DNA of 37,757 nucleotides from a virus: positions 1 to 37,757 of the IMG/VR virus record IMGVR_UViG_3300018421_000004. One strand, 5' to 3'. The notes beneath the pieces are model-generated. The model did not search any database, was not told the origin of the DNA, and worked only from the letters and a program-made list of their open reading frames with translations. This document shows, piece by piece, positions 8,549-16,727 of this stretch (positions are counted from its first letter, which is position 1; each line of letters begins with the position of its first letter). Made by a program: the position numbers and the translations under genes.

Positions 8549-9034
8549 ATGTCAAGCGCAGATCCCACCTTTCGCCCGTCAGCCCTGGTCGCCATGAAGG
8601 CCGGGACGGACGTCGTCACCGTCAGCACCGCCGGCACGGCCGTGGAGGCGGTCGACAGCGAGTTCACCCTCGTCCACTCCTCCGACAAGTTCGGCGACTG
8701 GTTCAGCTTCGACGTGAGCACCGGGCGCCTCAAGTGCCTGAAGAAGATCAAGCGCGCCAAGGTCACGATCCAGGGCGCGGGCGTCACGAGCGCCACGGCC
8801 GACATCATGCACGTCGAGGTCGGCGTTGACGGCGCCGAGGCCGGCAACACCCGCACCCTCCTCGAGGCCACGGCCGGCATCGAGATTACCTTCTGCCTCG
8901 TCGACATCCTCACGGACATCGCGAAGGACTCGGAGATCTCGGTCATGTTCGACGCCGCCGACGACGGCGACGCGATCACCCTTTCCGACCTCAGCCTCGC
9001 GGTTGAGGTCCTCGAGCTCGCTGGGCTCGGCTAA
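8549..9034 (+). CDS. Putative decoration or appendage protein, 161 aa
   Basis: Beta-rich throughout, no membrane segment. After about 35 residues it shows the pattern AGTAVEAVDSEFTLVHSSDKF, then strands spaced as in C1q/TNF-like jelly rolls, with GVDGAEAGNTRTLLEATAGIEITF in the centre. The next gene has the same order of elements (AGTAVALGDATFNKVESPDADD), so the two look like diverged relatives. Phage proteins of this kind form trimers on capsid or fibre tips. It stands as its own small unit, with a promoter candidate upstream and a terminator after its partner, as expected for highly expressed decoration proteins. Confidence 0.65.
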   Translation: MSSADPTFRPSALVAMKAGTDVVTVSTAGTAVEAVDSEFTLVHSSDKFGDWFSFDVSTGRLKCLKKIKRAKVTIQGAGVTSATADIMHVEVGVDGAEAGNTRTLLEATAGIEITFCLVDILTDIAKDSEISVMFDAADDGDAITLSDLSLAVEVLELAGLG

Positions 9035-9065
9035 CCAAAACGCGCCCAGCGCGCAGGAGTAAAAC

Positions 9066-9557
9066 ATGGCAGGAAACCTCTCTCAGGGCCGCATCCCCTT
9101 CGCCGGCATCGAGTACTTCGATCCGTCGACCCCGGTCGCGTTCGACGTCGCCGCCGCCGGCACCGCCGTCGCCCTCGGCGACGCCACCTTCAACAAGGTG
9201 GAGTCCCCGGACGCGGACGATCGCGGCAAGTTCACGATCACCCTCGCCGACGGCTCGATCACCGTGACGGACGCGGGCGTCTACCTCGTCCTCTTCTCCA
9301 CCTCGGGGGCGGGCGATGCGGCTGACCACATCATGGACTTCCAGCTCTACATCGACGGCACCGCCGCGAGCAATGCTGGCGCGTCCTACACCGAGGACGC
9401 CACTGCGGTCGCCAAGGGCTGCGCTGGCTTCCAGACCGTCCAGACCCTCGAGGCCGGCGCCGTCCTCGACGTCCGCGTCGACTCGGACGCCAACGGCGAC
9501 GACTGGGACCTGGACTCCATCCAGTTCACGGTCATCCAGCTCGCCTCGCGCGCCTGA
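9066..9557 (+). CDS. Putative C1q/TNF-like jelly-roll decoration protein, 163 aa
   Basis: Preceded by CAGGAG at 9053-9058. Residues about 20-160 follow the C1q/TNF-like plan: AFDVAAAGTAV, then FTITLADGSITVTDAGVYLV (the hallmark strand pair of this fold), DFQLYIDGTAASNAG, FQTVQTLEAGAVLDVRVDSDANG, and a hydrophobic closing strand. Such domains trimerise and are found in phage head fibres, decoration proteins and receptor-binding tips. No signal peptide. It is followed at once by an intrinsic terminator, so with the gene at 8549 it makes a two-gene unit. Confidence 0.7.
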   Translation: MAGNLSQGRIPFAGIEYFDPSTPVAFDVAAAGTAVALGDATFNKVESPDADDRGKFTITLADGSITVTDAGVYLVLFSTSGAGDAADHIMDFQLYIDGTAASNAGASYTEDATAVAKGCAGFQTVQTLEAGAVLDVRVDSDANGDDWDLDSIQFTVIQLASRA

Positions 9558-9575
9558 TAGGCTCGCACCCAGGGG

Positions 9576-9607
9576 GCCCCTCGCTGCTGGTCAGCGGGGG
9601 GCTTTCT
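9576..9607 (+). terminator. Intrinsic terminator after the decoration genes
   Basis: Arms 9576-9586 and 9592-9602 pair over 11 bp with one G:U, 5-nt loop, followed by a short T-rich tract (TTTCT). The stem is very GC rich. Confidence 0.8.
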
Positions 9608-9615
9608 GCTATTCT
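9607..9615 (+). promoter_or_regulatory. Extended -10 promoter directly behind the terminator
   Basis: TGCTATTCT is an extended -10 motif (TGn plus TATTCT). It begins 5 bp after the terminator stem and lies 30 bp before the GTG at 9645. No -35 is possible without overlapping the terminator hairpin. Confidence 0.4.
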
Positions 9616-9644
9616 GCGCCATGATTTCAGTCCAGGAGCCCGCC

Positions 9645-10010
9645 GTGGAAATCCCCGTCGCCGTCGTCATCGCCATCAGCATCGCCGCCTTCCTGCTTCC
9701 TGCCGCGGGCATCTTCCTGATCCCCCGCCTGGCGAAGTTCCTCAAGAGCAAAGGCCTGGACGATGAGACCCTCGAGTTCATCGACCTCATCGACGACTAC
9801 TTCGACGAGGTCGAGGACCTGGCCGAGGCATCGGGCATCAAGGGGGCCGAGAAGCTCGCCAAAGCCCTCACAGGGATGGTTGAGAAGCTGGGCCGGGAGC
9901 TGACCGCCAAGGAGAAGGCCGTGGCCGTCAAGCGCATCGTGGAGAACGCCCAGCGCAAGAAGGGCATTCGGCCCGGCGGCTCTATCCGGCTTGACGACGC
10001 GGGCATGTAG
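9645..10010 (+). CDS. Single-span membrane protein, LL-H-type holin candidate, 121 aa
   Basis: I chose the GTG at 9645 because an AGGAG (9634-9638) sits 6 nt before it; the in-frame ATG at 9621 lacks a ribosome binding site and lies where transcription would begin. One hydrophobic N-terminal segment (about residues 3-27, IPVAVVIAISIAAFLL) is followed by an acidic helix and a lysine-rich amphipathic region (EKLAKALTGMVEKLGRELTAKEKAVAVKRIVENA). This layout resembles the LL-H holin superfamily, in which a single span precedes an AEK/KEKK-rich helix. It could equally be a membrane-bound assembly factor. It has its own promoter and precedes the operator at 10004. Confidence 0.65.
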   Translation: MEIPVAVVIAISIAAFLLPAAGIFLIPRLAKFLKSKGLDDETLEFIDLIDDYFDEVEDLAEASGIKGAEKLAKALTGMVEKLGRELTAKEKAVAVKRIVENAQRKKGIRPGGSIRLDDAGM

Positions 10011-10051
10011 CAACACGGGTGTTGCATGTCGCAACACTGGTCGTGTAGCCT
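10004..10051 (+). promoter_or_regulatory. Operator repeats and candidate promoter before the scaffold-capsid genes
   Basis: GCAACAC-GG-GTGTTGC at 10010-10025 is a perfect inverted repeat containing ACAC-N2-GTGT (10013-10022). The 13-mer CATGTAGCAACAC (10004-10016) recurs as CATGTCGCAACAC at 10025-10037, exactly 21 bp later, on the same DNA face. A promoter-like TTGCAT (10022-10027), 18-bp spacer and TAGCCT (10046-10051) overlap these repeats, so a bound regulator would control it directly. Confidence 0.55.
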
Positions 10052-10110
10052 GCCATCACCGAAAGACCGGATGGTGAGAGCGCCAATGTTGTGCGCCTGC
10101 CACGGAGGTG

Positions 10111-11022
10111 ATGGTGGAAGAAGAAGCCCAGACCCAGACCGCAGACTCAGGAGCCGTACCCGCTGACGCGGAGATGGCCGCCTTCCTTGAGAAGAAGCAC
10201 GCAGACGCCCCGGCGCCGGCGGAGGACGGATTCGAGGATGAGGCCGAGGGCCTCGAGGAGCCCGAAGTCGAGAATGAGCTCGATGAGGAACTCGAGGATG
10301 ACCCCGAGGCCGCAGAGGAAGAGGACGAGGTCGAGGCAGAGGAAGAGCCGGAGCAGCAGCCGCTGAGCCGGACCAAGCGTCTTGCGATGCAGCGAGACGA
10401 GGCCCGCCAAGAGCGCGAGACAGCCGTTCATAGCTTCAACGAGGCGTTGGACGTCGCTCGCAACTTCCAGCAGCAGGCCGCTGCTGCCAACGAGGAGGCG
10501 GTCCTCTACCGAGCGGAAGCCGAGGATTGGAAGGCGTATGCGTCCAACCTGGAGGAGAGGTTGCGGGAGGAGCTCGGCTACGAGCGCCACCCTGCCGAGC
10601 TGGAGAACTTCCAGATGCGGCAGCAACTCCGGCGAGCCCAGCTGCAGCAGAACCGGGTCCGACAACAGTATGAGGCGGAGCAGCAGGTCATTCAGCAGCG
10701 CCAGGTCCAGCAGAGGGTCCAGGCGTTGTCTGAGGGGTCGCGCGAGCTTGCGCGGAAGTACGGGGTAGACCACGTCGGTCTCCTGCGTGCTGCATCGTAC
10801 GAGGGCCACAACACCCTCGAGGGGATCGAGCAGGTAGCCAAGGCCCTGCGACAGTCCAAGCGAGCGAAGGCAGAGCAGAAACGAGCGCCGCGGAGCGCCC
10901 GACTGAAAGGCGGGCGTGGGCGCGTAAGAGCCCCTCAGGGCCAGGACGCTGACGAGGCACGGACCAATGATATGGCCCAGTTCCTCGAGCAGAAGATGGC
11001 TCGTGACGGGCGCCTCAAGTAA
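10111..11022 (+). CDS. Scaffolding protein
   Basis: 303 aa. Scaffold directs capsid assembly and leaves before or during packaging. The sequence has all the hallmarks: an acidic N-terminal third (about residues 35-85, mainly Glu/Asp), a long coiled coil (about 90-200, many Gln, Glu and Arg), and a strongly basic C-terminus (about 245-275) able to bind the capsid shell, as in other phage scaffolds. It lies directly before the capsid gene. GGAGGTGA at 10104-10111 is a near-perfect anti-SD match; with ideal spacing the GTG at 10114 might be the true start, one codon later. A short C-terminal tail (AQFLEQKMARDG) repeats the AAFLEKKHAD pattern near the N-terminus. Confidence 0.85.
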   Translation: MVEEEAQTQTADSGAVPADAEMAAFLEKKHADAPAPAEDGFEDEAEGLEEPEVENELDEELEDDPEAAEEEDEVEAEEEPEQQPLSRTKRLAMQRDEARQERETAVHSFNEALDVARNFQQQAAAANEEAVLYRAEAEDWKAYASNLEERLREELGYERHPAELENFQMRQQLRRAQLQQNRVRQQYEAEQQVIQQRQVQQRVQALSEGSRELARKYGVDHVGLLRAASYEGHNTLEGIEQVAKALRQSKRAKAEQKRAPRSARLKGGRGRVRAPQGQDADEARTNDMAQFLEQKMARDGRLK

Positions 11023-11033
11023 GGAGCAGCCAG

Positions 11034-12212
11034 ATGGCTTTCAGTGACCTCACCCTGTCTGATGTGCAGGATCTTCTCGCCCGCTACGGTAACGACTTCG
11101 TCACCGAGCAGACCAACCTCATGGCCCCCTTCTTCTCGAGCAAGGCGCTCAAGAAGCGGAAGAACCGTGGCAAGGTCATCATCGTTCTCGTCAAGGCTGG
11201 TGGCCTGGCGTCGACCGGCTTCCTGGCCGACGGCGGCAACCTCCCCGACAAGAAGGGTAAGACCCCCGCGCGCGGCACCCTCTTCCCGAAGGTGCTCTTC
11301 TCCCGTCTGGGCATCGGCCGTCTCGCCGTCGCGACCCTCGTGGACGTGAACGACGCGATCTCGCTGTTCAAGGAGAACACCGAGAGCATGGCCGAGGACA
11401 TCGCCCGCCAGCGTGGCCGCGCGGTCGCCAAGACCTCGCTCGGCTCGCCGGCGACGGTGCCCAGCACCACGACCATCACCGTCTCGGATCCCTCGGGCTT
11501 CCGCGTCGGCTCCGTCGTGGACCGCTACAACACCTCCGACGTCTACCAGGAGACGGTCGAGATCACCGACGTGGACATCCCCGCGTCGGGCAACGCGACC
11601 ATCACCTTCGCCGCCGCGGACACCCGCGCGACGACGGACACCTTCTACCTGAAGGGTGCCCACGACAACGCCCCGACCTCGCTCAACGATGTCGCGGCTG
11701 ACTCCAGCCTCTACGGTCTCTCGCAGAACGCGAACGACTGGGCGGCTAACCGCAACGAGTCCATCGGCACCCTGTCCATCGACGACATGCGCCTGGCTTC
11801 GGTCCTCCACCGTCGCCGCCGCGGCAAGTCCTTCGACTGCCTCGTCATGAACAGCCTCAACGAGAAGCGCTACTCGGACCTGAACCTCGCCCAGCGCCGG
11901 TTCATGCCCGGGCAGAAGCTCGACGCCCGCGGTGGTCTCAAGTCGGAGTTCGAGGGCAAGCCCATCGAGGTCGACGAGAACTTCCCCGACGACGAGATCT
12001 ACATGATCACGGAGAGCGACCTCTACTGGAACGAGACCGTCTCGCTCCACAGCGACCGCGACGGCAGCCCGGGCCAGATGCTCGGCTCCAGCGCGCCGCA
12101 CGCTCACGTCGACCAGAACGAGTTCGCCATCGACGTCCACATGTGGGAGGCGGGCAACCTCGTTTGCACCCGTCGCTCGGGCGTCTCGGTCCTCGCTGGC
12201 ATCACCGGCTGA
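11034..12212 (+). CDS. Major capsid protein (HK97-like fold)
   Basis: 392 aa. Position after the scaffold, absence of membrane segments and the sequence pattern identify it. An N-terminal helix is followed by an extended E-loop-like region (KAGGLASTGFLADGGNLPDKKG, about 50-75), a long spine helix (LVDVNDAISLFKENTESMAEDIARQRGRA, about 100-130), then an inserted beta domain (about 137-205, VSDPSGFRVGSVV to AHDN) and the A domain with FDCLVMNSLNEKRYSDL near 260-280. The insertion resembles the accessory domains other capsids use for stability. The codons are strongly C/G-ending, as for a highly expressed gene. A strong terminator follows. Confidence 0.92.
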   Translation: MAFSDLTLSDVQDLLARYGNDFVTEQTNLMAPFFSSKALKKRKNRGKVIIVLVKAGGLASTGFLADGGNLPDKKGKTPARGTLFPKVLFSRLGIGRLAVATLVDVNDAISLFKENTESMAEDIARQRGRAVAKTSLGSPATVPSTTTITVSDPSGFRVGSVVDRYNTSDVYQETVEITDVDIPASGNATITFAAADTRATTDTFYLKGAHDNAPTSLNDVAADSSLYGLSQNANDWAANRNESIGTLSIDDMRLASVLHRRRRGKSFDCLVMNSLNEKRYSDLNLAQRRFMPGQKLDARGGLKSEFEGKPIEVDENFPDDEIYMITESDLYWNETVSLHSDRDGSPGQMLGSSAPHAHVDQNEFAIDVHMWEAGNLVCTRRSGVSVLAGITG

Positions 12213-12229
12213 TCGGGAACATTCCCATG

Positions 12230-12260
12230 AAAGGGGCCCCTACACGGGGCCCTTTTCTTT
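12230..12260 (+). terminator. Intrinsic terminator after the capsid gene
   Basis: Arms 12230-12240 and 12246-12256 pair over 11 bp with one G:U, loop TACAC, followed by CTTT. It would cap the abundant scaffold-capsid transcript. TAGGAT at 12263-12268 behind it is a possible -10 for the next gene. Confidence 0.88.
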
Positions 12261-12284
12261 GGTAGGATGAGCGCGGAGGCAACC

Positions 12285-12641
12285 ATGGACGAGGCAACCA
12301 AGTACATCCTGCAGATGCTCGGCATCGGCCCTGTCGCGACCGGCGTCAACGCCGCCAACGCGGCTATGACCAACCGCCGAGAGCAGCGCGAGTTGGACGC
12401 GCACAACTACGGTGCCCCGCGCGAGGCGAGCAACCTGCGGCGCGAGATCGGCTCGATCCAGCACACGATGGGCGGCTTCCCGTCCCGCGGCCAGCTGGAC
12501 CAGGACGCGGTGACGCGGGCGCACACTGGCGCCGCCGCGACGCCCGAGGAGCATGACCTGATCCGCCGCATGGTCGAGCTTCGCAACCGGAAGAGGTTCG
12601 GCGGCAACACCCCGATGCTCCGCCCCGGGCAGGCCATCTGA
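12285..12641 (+). CDS. Hypothetical protein, 118 aa
   Basis: The ATG at 12285 has GGAGG at 12275-12279; an in-frame ATG at 12267 lies on top of the -10-like TAGGAT and has no ribosome binding site, so I prefer the shorter form. The N-terminus (about 1-30) is a mildly hydrophobic Ala/Gly-rich segment (ILQMLGIGPVATGVNAANAAM); the rest is charged with several Arg-rich helices. No family recognised. It sits between the capsid and the connector genes, and its stop overlaps the next ATG (TGATG), so a head-completion or DNA-ejection accessory role is likely. Confidence 0.7.
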   Translation: MDEATKYILQMLGIGPVATGVNAANAAMTNRREQRELDAHNYGAPREASNLRREIGSIQHTMGGFPSRGQLDQDAVTRAHTGAAATPEEHDLIRRMVELRNRKRFGGNTPMLRPGQAI

Positions 12642-13051
12642 TGCACCGTGAACTCTCCCCTCGCCGCATGAAGCGCTGGCTCGACCGCCGGTGCGCCGAG
12701 CACCGCAAGGGCCGGCGCGTCGGCCTCGCGCCCTACCCCGTGCAGGAGGGGGAGGGCGGGTACATCGTCGGCGAGCGCATCCGGATGCGAATCCCCATCG
12801 GCCCCATCTCTTTCACCGTCCTCCGCCCCGTCGTCATCGGCGTCGCGCGGATGATGAGCAACTACAACTTCGCCAACATCAAGAGCTCGAAGGTCGAGCT
12901 GGCTGATGAGAGCTTGGCGGACAAGGTCCAGAAGTACCGGCAGCGCCAGCGGCGCGCGGTCGAGGAGCGCAAGGCCGAGATCCAGAACGCCATGCTCGAG
13001 GAGTTCGAGCACCGCATCAAGGCTCGACCGATGATCTCCGTCCCGAGGTGA
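12641..13051 (+). CDS. Basic hypothetical protein, 136 aa
   Basis: Coupled to its neighbour by TGATG. Strongly basic N-terminus (LSPRRMKRWLDRRCAEHRKGRR), a short beta region (GGYIVGERIRMRIPIGPISF), a hydrophobic stretch (TVLRPVVIGVARMM) and a C-terminal charged helix (KYRQRQRRAVEERKAEIQ) with coiled-coil spacing. Too short and divergent to assign. Its place between capsid and adaptor suggests a head protein; the basic character would suit contact with packaged DNA. Confidence 0.7.
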   Translation: MHRELSPRRMKRWLDRRCAEHRKGRRVGLAPYPVQEGEGGYIVGERIRMRIPIGPISFTVLRPVVIGVARMMSNYNFANIKSSKVELADESLADKVQKYRQRQRRAVEERKAEIQNAMLEEFEHRIKARPMISVPR

Positions 13052-13055
13052 CAAC

Positions 13056-13712
13056 GTGGGAATGACGATTGCCGAGGCCCTTACCCACATCCGGGAGGAC
13101 CTCCTCGACGACGCGAACAGCATCCGCTGGTCGGACACGCAGCTGCGGCGCCACATCAAGAGCGCCCTGTCCAAGTGCCAGACCCTCTACGTCGCCAACG
13201 GCGGGCACCGGTTCACCCGCGTGCTCACCAGCCAGAGTGTGACCTCCAGCGGCCTCGACGTGGTCACCGCGCTCGGGACCCTGACGCCCGTGGAGATCAC
13301 GGCGGTCATGCGCGCGGACACCGACTATCGCGAGCCCATCGAGTACATCCCCTGGCATCAGGCGGTCCTCTACGCGACCGACACCTACACATGCGACGTG
13401 ATGTGCGTCCCGCAGCTCGAGCACGACCTGGCCGCCGCCACGAGCACGGCCCTCGTCGTCGCCGTCACGGACGCCCCCGGCACATGGGACGCCTTCGAGG
13501 AGTGGGTGTGCGCCCGCGCCGCGATGGAAGCGGCCCGCAAAGACAAGGACCGCTTCCGCGACCTGGAGTGGATGGTCCGTGACGCGGCGGAGGCGGTCTA
13601 CGGGATGCTGCCCGAGGCCCCCGCGCCCGCCCTGAGCGACCTGCCGGGCCATGACCGTTTCCTCCGCTGGACCTACGAGAACGAGCTCCTGCGCCTCGTG
13701 AGGTACAGCTGA
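13056..13712 (+). CDS. Putative head-tail adaptor protein, 218 aa
   Basis: GTG start with GAGGTG 6 nt before it. The opening EALTHIREDLLDDANSIRWSDTQLRRHIKSAL is the typical helical start of portal-bound adaptors (gp6/gp4-like connector proteins), where 'LRxxLxD...WSDxxLxxxI..A' recurs. The middle is a beta-rich insertion (VTSSGLDVVTALGTLTPVEI), then two helices (FEEWVCARAAMEAARKDKDRFRDLEWMVRDAAEAVYGML) as expected for the helical ring that extends the portal channel. The C-terminal tail could dock the nozzle. Stop overlaps the next ATG (TGATG), which encodes the nozzle-like protein. Confidence 0.6.
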   Translation: MGMTIAEALTHIREDLLDDANSIRWSDTQLRRHIKSALSKCQTLYVANGGHRFTRVLTSQSVTSSGLDVVTALGTLTPVEITAVMRADTDYREPIEYIPWHQAVLYATDTYTCDVMCVPQLEHDLAAATSTALVVAVTDAPGTWDAFEEWVCARAAMEAARKDKDRFRDLEWMVRDAAEAVYGMLPEAPAPALSDLPGHDRFLRWTYENELLRLVRYS

Positions 13713-15217
13713 TGCCGCTGACTGAGGTGAGTGTCGACATCAGCCGGTGGTCGTCCCGCAACATGTGGCTGGGCGACGACGGCCAGCTGCGCGTGCGTCC
13801 GGGCATGAAGCGGGTGTGGACGGTTGACTCGGGACGCGACGTGGTCGCCGCGTTCAGCGTGTTCAACTACCACACCGATGAGCCGTGGCACTACATCGTC
13901 GACGTTGACCGGCAGACGTCCTCGACGTCCAACCAGGTCGACGCGCGCATCAAGGTCTACGACGAGGACTGGGTGCAGATCCAGGAACTCCCCCTGTACG
14001 CTGACCGCGTCCCCCGCGACGTCACCCACGCCCTCATCGGCGAGCGCGGCTTCCTGGTCATCTCGAGCCCCGACTTCGCCACCGTCCGCGGCCTGGTGGG
14101 TGGCGGGCTCCGCATCGCCGAGAAGGTCTCCGGCAGCTTCCTGACCTCGGTCGAGGTCCCCCGGGGTCTCTGCACCAAGTGGGCAAACCGCGTGGTCATC
14201 GCCGAGGACAACCTCGTCTACATCTCCGACCCCGTCGCCGCCACCGGTGGCGACCCGATGACGTTTGTCGCCGCGAACGTCATCGACCGCATGGGGAAGA
14301 TCATCGGCCTCCACGCGACCGCCGACGACCTCCTCGTGGCGGTCACCACGCAGGGCGTCTGGGGCTTCCCTGGCGAGGCCCTCGAGAGCGCCGACGTGGC
14401 CGACAGCGGCGCGCGCTGGATGCACATCCAGGACTACGAGGGGGTCACCTACCGCTCGAGTTGCATCGCCAAGGGCAAGCTCTACCTGCTGACCAGGGAG
14501 GGGTTCCGCATGGGCCTGACGCGGGACCCGGGCGCGGGCGTCAGCATCAACATGGAGCGCGGCGTATCGACCTACGACGAGCCAGTGTGGAGCTCCGACT
14601 GGCGCTCGGCCGATATGTTCGCAGCCGAGGACGGCCCCATCGTCTCCGAGCGCGGCCTGAAATACTCGCTCGTCACCGACGTTGACCGCAGCTTCAAGTC
14701 CTGGTGGGGGCAGGACTTCGACGCCTCCTCGCGCGTCGTCGGTATCTGTCGTCGGCCCAACGGGGAGCAGGTCATCGTGTTTGAGCACGGCGCCTACGTG
14801 GCGACCGGCAACTACGACGGGGCATACAACTCAACCAGCGAGACCGGCATCACCGGCAAGCCGGGTGAACTCATCGGCCGGGTTGAGATGCCGCCCGCCT
14901 CGAGCCACGTCCTGCGTCACGTCCACTTCATGACGGACATCGGGGGCCAGTCGGCGAACACGGTTGCGGTCGCGGTGAATGACTCGCTGTTTGAGATCAG
15001 CCCCGTCAAGGACCCCGTTGCCGCCGTCATCGGCACGTCGACGTGGAACAACACCGGGAACGTCTCGCGCCCGCCGCAGATGCGCTCGCACCGCGCCGAG
15101 TTTGATGAGCGCGGCGATGAGTTCCTGGTCACGATATCCTGCGCCTATTGCGATACGCGCATCGGCCGCCAGGCGACCATCGAGTTTGTGGCGGAGAGCA
15201 GAGGGGTTGATTCGTGA
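13712..15217 (+). CDS. Putative tail nozzle / DNA-stabilisation protein, 501 aa
   Basis: Consists almost wholly of repeated four-stranded units with turn motifs (HALIGERGFLVISSPDF, KWANRVVIAEDNLVYISDP, GLHATADDLLVAVTTQGVWGF, SSCIAKGKLYLLTREGFRMGL, GICRRPNGEQVIVFEHGAYVATG), the pattern of a beta-propeller. In short-tailed phages the hub or nozzle (T7 gp12, P22 gp10) is a propeller of similar kind, encoded next to the adaptor, and closes the exit channel. Order and size fit. The start overlaps the adaptor stop; the end overlaps the next GTG (GTGA). Not decidable by eye between a P22-like and T7-like relative. Confidence 0.6.
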   Translation: MPLTEVSVDISRWSSRNMWLGDDGQLRVRPGMKRVWTVDSGRDVVAAFSVFNYHTDEPWHYIVDVDRQTSSTSNQVDARIKVYDEDWVQIQELPLYADRVPRDVTHALIGERGFLVISSPDFATVRGLVGGGLRIAEKVSGSFLTSVEVPRGLCTKWANRVVIAEDNLVYISDPVAATGGDPMTFVAANVIDRMGKIIGLHATADDLLVAVTTQGVWGFPGEALESADVADSGARWMHIQDYEGVTYRSSCIAKGKLYLLTREGFRMGLTRDPGAGVSINMERGVSTYDEPVWSSDWRSADMFAAEDGPIVSERGLKYSLVTDVDRSFKSWWGQDFDASSRVVGICRRPNGEQVIVFEHGAYVATGNYDGAYNSTSETGITGKPGELIGRVEMPPASSHVLRHVHFMTDIGGQSANTVAVAVNDSLFEISPVKDPVAAVIGTSTWNNTGNVSRPPQMRSHRAEFDERGDEFLVTISCAYCDTRIGRQATIEFVAESRGVDS

Positions 15218-15714
15218 CGATCTCATCCGGCCAGACGATTACCCAGTCCGACCTGAACGGCCTCTTCGGCGACCAGCTGTCCGAGATGGCCGCCTCGGCC
15301 GAGGACGGGCGCCGGCCTCACTACATCAACGTTGACGCGTTCAGCGTCGCGTCGACGACGGAGCTCCACAAGCGCTCGAAAACCTTCCGCCCCAACGACG
15401 ACATGGAGATCATGGCGATCCACGTCTACGACTGGGGTCATGGCTCCGCGACCTCGAGGACCATCAAGGCTACCCTCGAGGAGGCCGACGGCGGCACCAA
15501 GTACCTGCTCGACGACGACATGAGCGTGAGCAACACCGACGCCACGACCGGCCAGACCTCGAGCGTCCTCGACCTCACGGACGTGGCAGCCGCAAAGAAG
15601 AACTGGGTCCTGAAGGGGGTCCTGTACCGCCTCAAGGTCGAGGTGGTCACGACCTCTTTCACCCACGGTCACATCAGCGCGCACCTCGCGCTGAAAGTGA
15701 GGCAGCGGCGATGA
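15214..15714 (+). CDS. Putative virion protein, 166 aa
   Basis: GTG start overlapping the previous TGA. A short N-terminal helix (ITQSDLNGLFGDQLSEMAASAED) precedes a beta-rich domain (YINVDAFSVASTTELHKRSKTF, EIMAIHVYDWGHGSATSRTIKATLEEADGG). The mix of an anchoring helix with a beta domain is common for small tail-fibre adaptors. Overlap with the following gene (ATGA) and position after the nozzle suggest that it belongs to the tail. No family recognised. Confidence 0.7.
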   Translation: MTISSGQTITQSDLNGLFGDQLSEMAASAEDGRRPHYINVDAFSVASTTELHKRSKTFRPNDDMEIMAIHVYDWGHGSATSRTIKATLEEADGGTKYLLDDDMSVSNTDATTGQTSSVLDLTDVAAAKKNWVLKGVLYRLKVEVVTTSFTHGHISAHLALKVRQRR

Positions 15715-16715
15715 GGGTTCTTGCTCGACACCAGTTCCGAACGGACGAGGTCCTCGACCACGTCCGTGTCGAGGACGCGTACAACCATCTGCGGCGCGAC
15801 GCACAGGACATCGTCAACCGCCGGTACATGCGCACCCCGTGCATCATCGACTTCGGCCCGTTCACCAGTACGTCTGTTGGGACCTATGCCGGCCTGGCGA
15901 CGATGATCATCAAGCCGCCGTTCGCCACCATGATCCGCGGCGTGGAGGTCGTCGCCAACTTCACCACGAGCGGAAGCAACGTGATGACGGTGTCAGCGAC
16001 GGGCATCAGCAACTGGAAGGACATCGAGGTCACCAGCACCGACATGGACACCGACGCGACCGTGATCCTCTCGCGGGACATGCGCATCGACGCCGGCCAG
16101 GAGGTGGTCCTCACGGCCACCTTTGACAACGCCACCTACGACGTCGAGCGCCTTGACGTCGTGCTCTGGCTCGATGTCGACCGCCTGCAGGACCTCACCG
16201 ACCGCCCCCTGCGCGGGTCCAACCAGCTGCCGACCCTCGGCCTGCGCACCGACGAGCCGAGCGCCACGACCTACGCGGCCATCGACACCAACTTCGACGA
16301 CAACTTCAACGCCTCGACCGGCGCCGAGAAGGCGTCCGCGAACCGGCGGCTGACGCGAATCACCGTCCACCGTCGCAGCGACAATGTGAACACGGTGACT
16401 AGCACCATCAACAACGAGGACAAGATCCCCGCCGGTGATGGGGGTGAGGTATACTCGTGGGACCACTACGCCACGGGGGACGCCCTGAATGTGTCGGACG
16501 TGGGGATGCTGACAGACGTCAACCACCAGGTCATCGACGATGAGCTGAACTACGCCACCACCACCGCGAAGAACCAGGGCAACGTGGTGAACGACGCGAT
16601 GACCGGCAAGGACCCGGCGGACCCGTCGGACTTCTGGAAGGTCTATTTCGACTACTCCGGGAACACGGATGTCGCAGCCGACCAGCGCCAGGTAGTCGTT
16701 CTATACTGGATCTGA
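15711..16715 (+). CDS. Putative tail/appendage protein, 334 aa
   Basis: The N-terminal 45 residues are helical (VLDHVRVEDAYNHLRRDAQDIVNRRYM), resembling the anchor helix of the gene before it. Residues about 48-165 and 195-334 look like two beta-sandwich domains (IRGVEVVANFTTSGSNVMTVSATG; NRRLTRITVHRRSDNVNTVTSTIN). The shared 'helix then beta domain' plan with the neighbour at 15214 suggests two related tail parts that may assemble together. No signal peptide, no membrane segment. Function inferred from place only. Confidence 0.7.
   Translation: MRVLARHQFRTDEVLDHVRVEDAYNHLRRDAQDIVNRRYMRTPCIIDFGPFTSTSVGTYAGLATMIIKPPFATMIRGVEVVANFTTSGSNVMTVSATGISNWKDIEVTSTDMDTDATVILSRDMRIDAGQEVVLTATFDNATYDVERLDVVLWLDVDRLQDLTDRPLRGSNQLPTLGLRTDEPSATTYAAIDTNFDDNFNASTGAEKASANRRLTRITVHRRSDNVNTVTSTINNEDKIPAGDGGEVYSWDHYATGDALNVSDVGMLTDVNHQVIDDELNYATTTAKNQGNVVNDAMTGKDPADPSDFWKVYFDYSGNTDVAADQRQVVVLYWI
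16702..16707 (+). promoter_or_regulatory. Candidate -10 element before the ejection-protein genes
   Basis: TATACT (five of six consensus bases) at the end of the preceding gene, 21 bp before the ATAGGAG-type ribosome binding site of the gene at 16728. No good -35 is visible, so this is weak. Confidence 0.3.
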
Positions 16716-16727
16716 TAGGAGTCCCCC

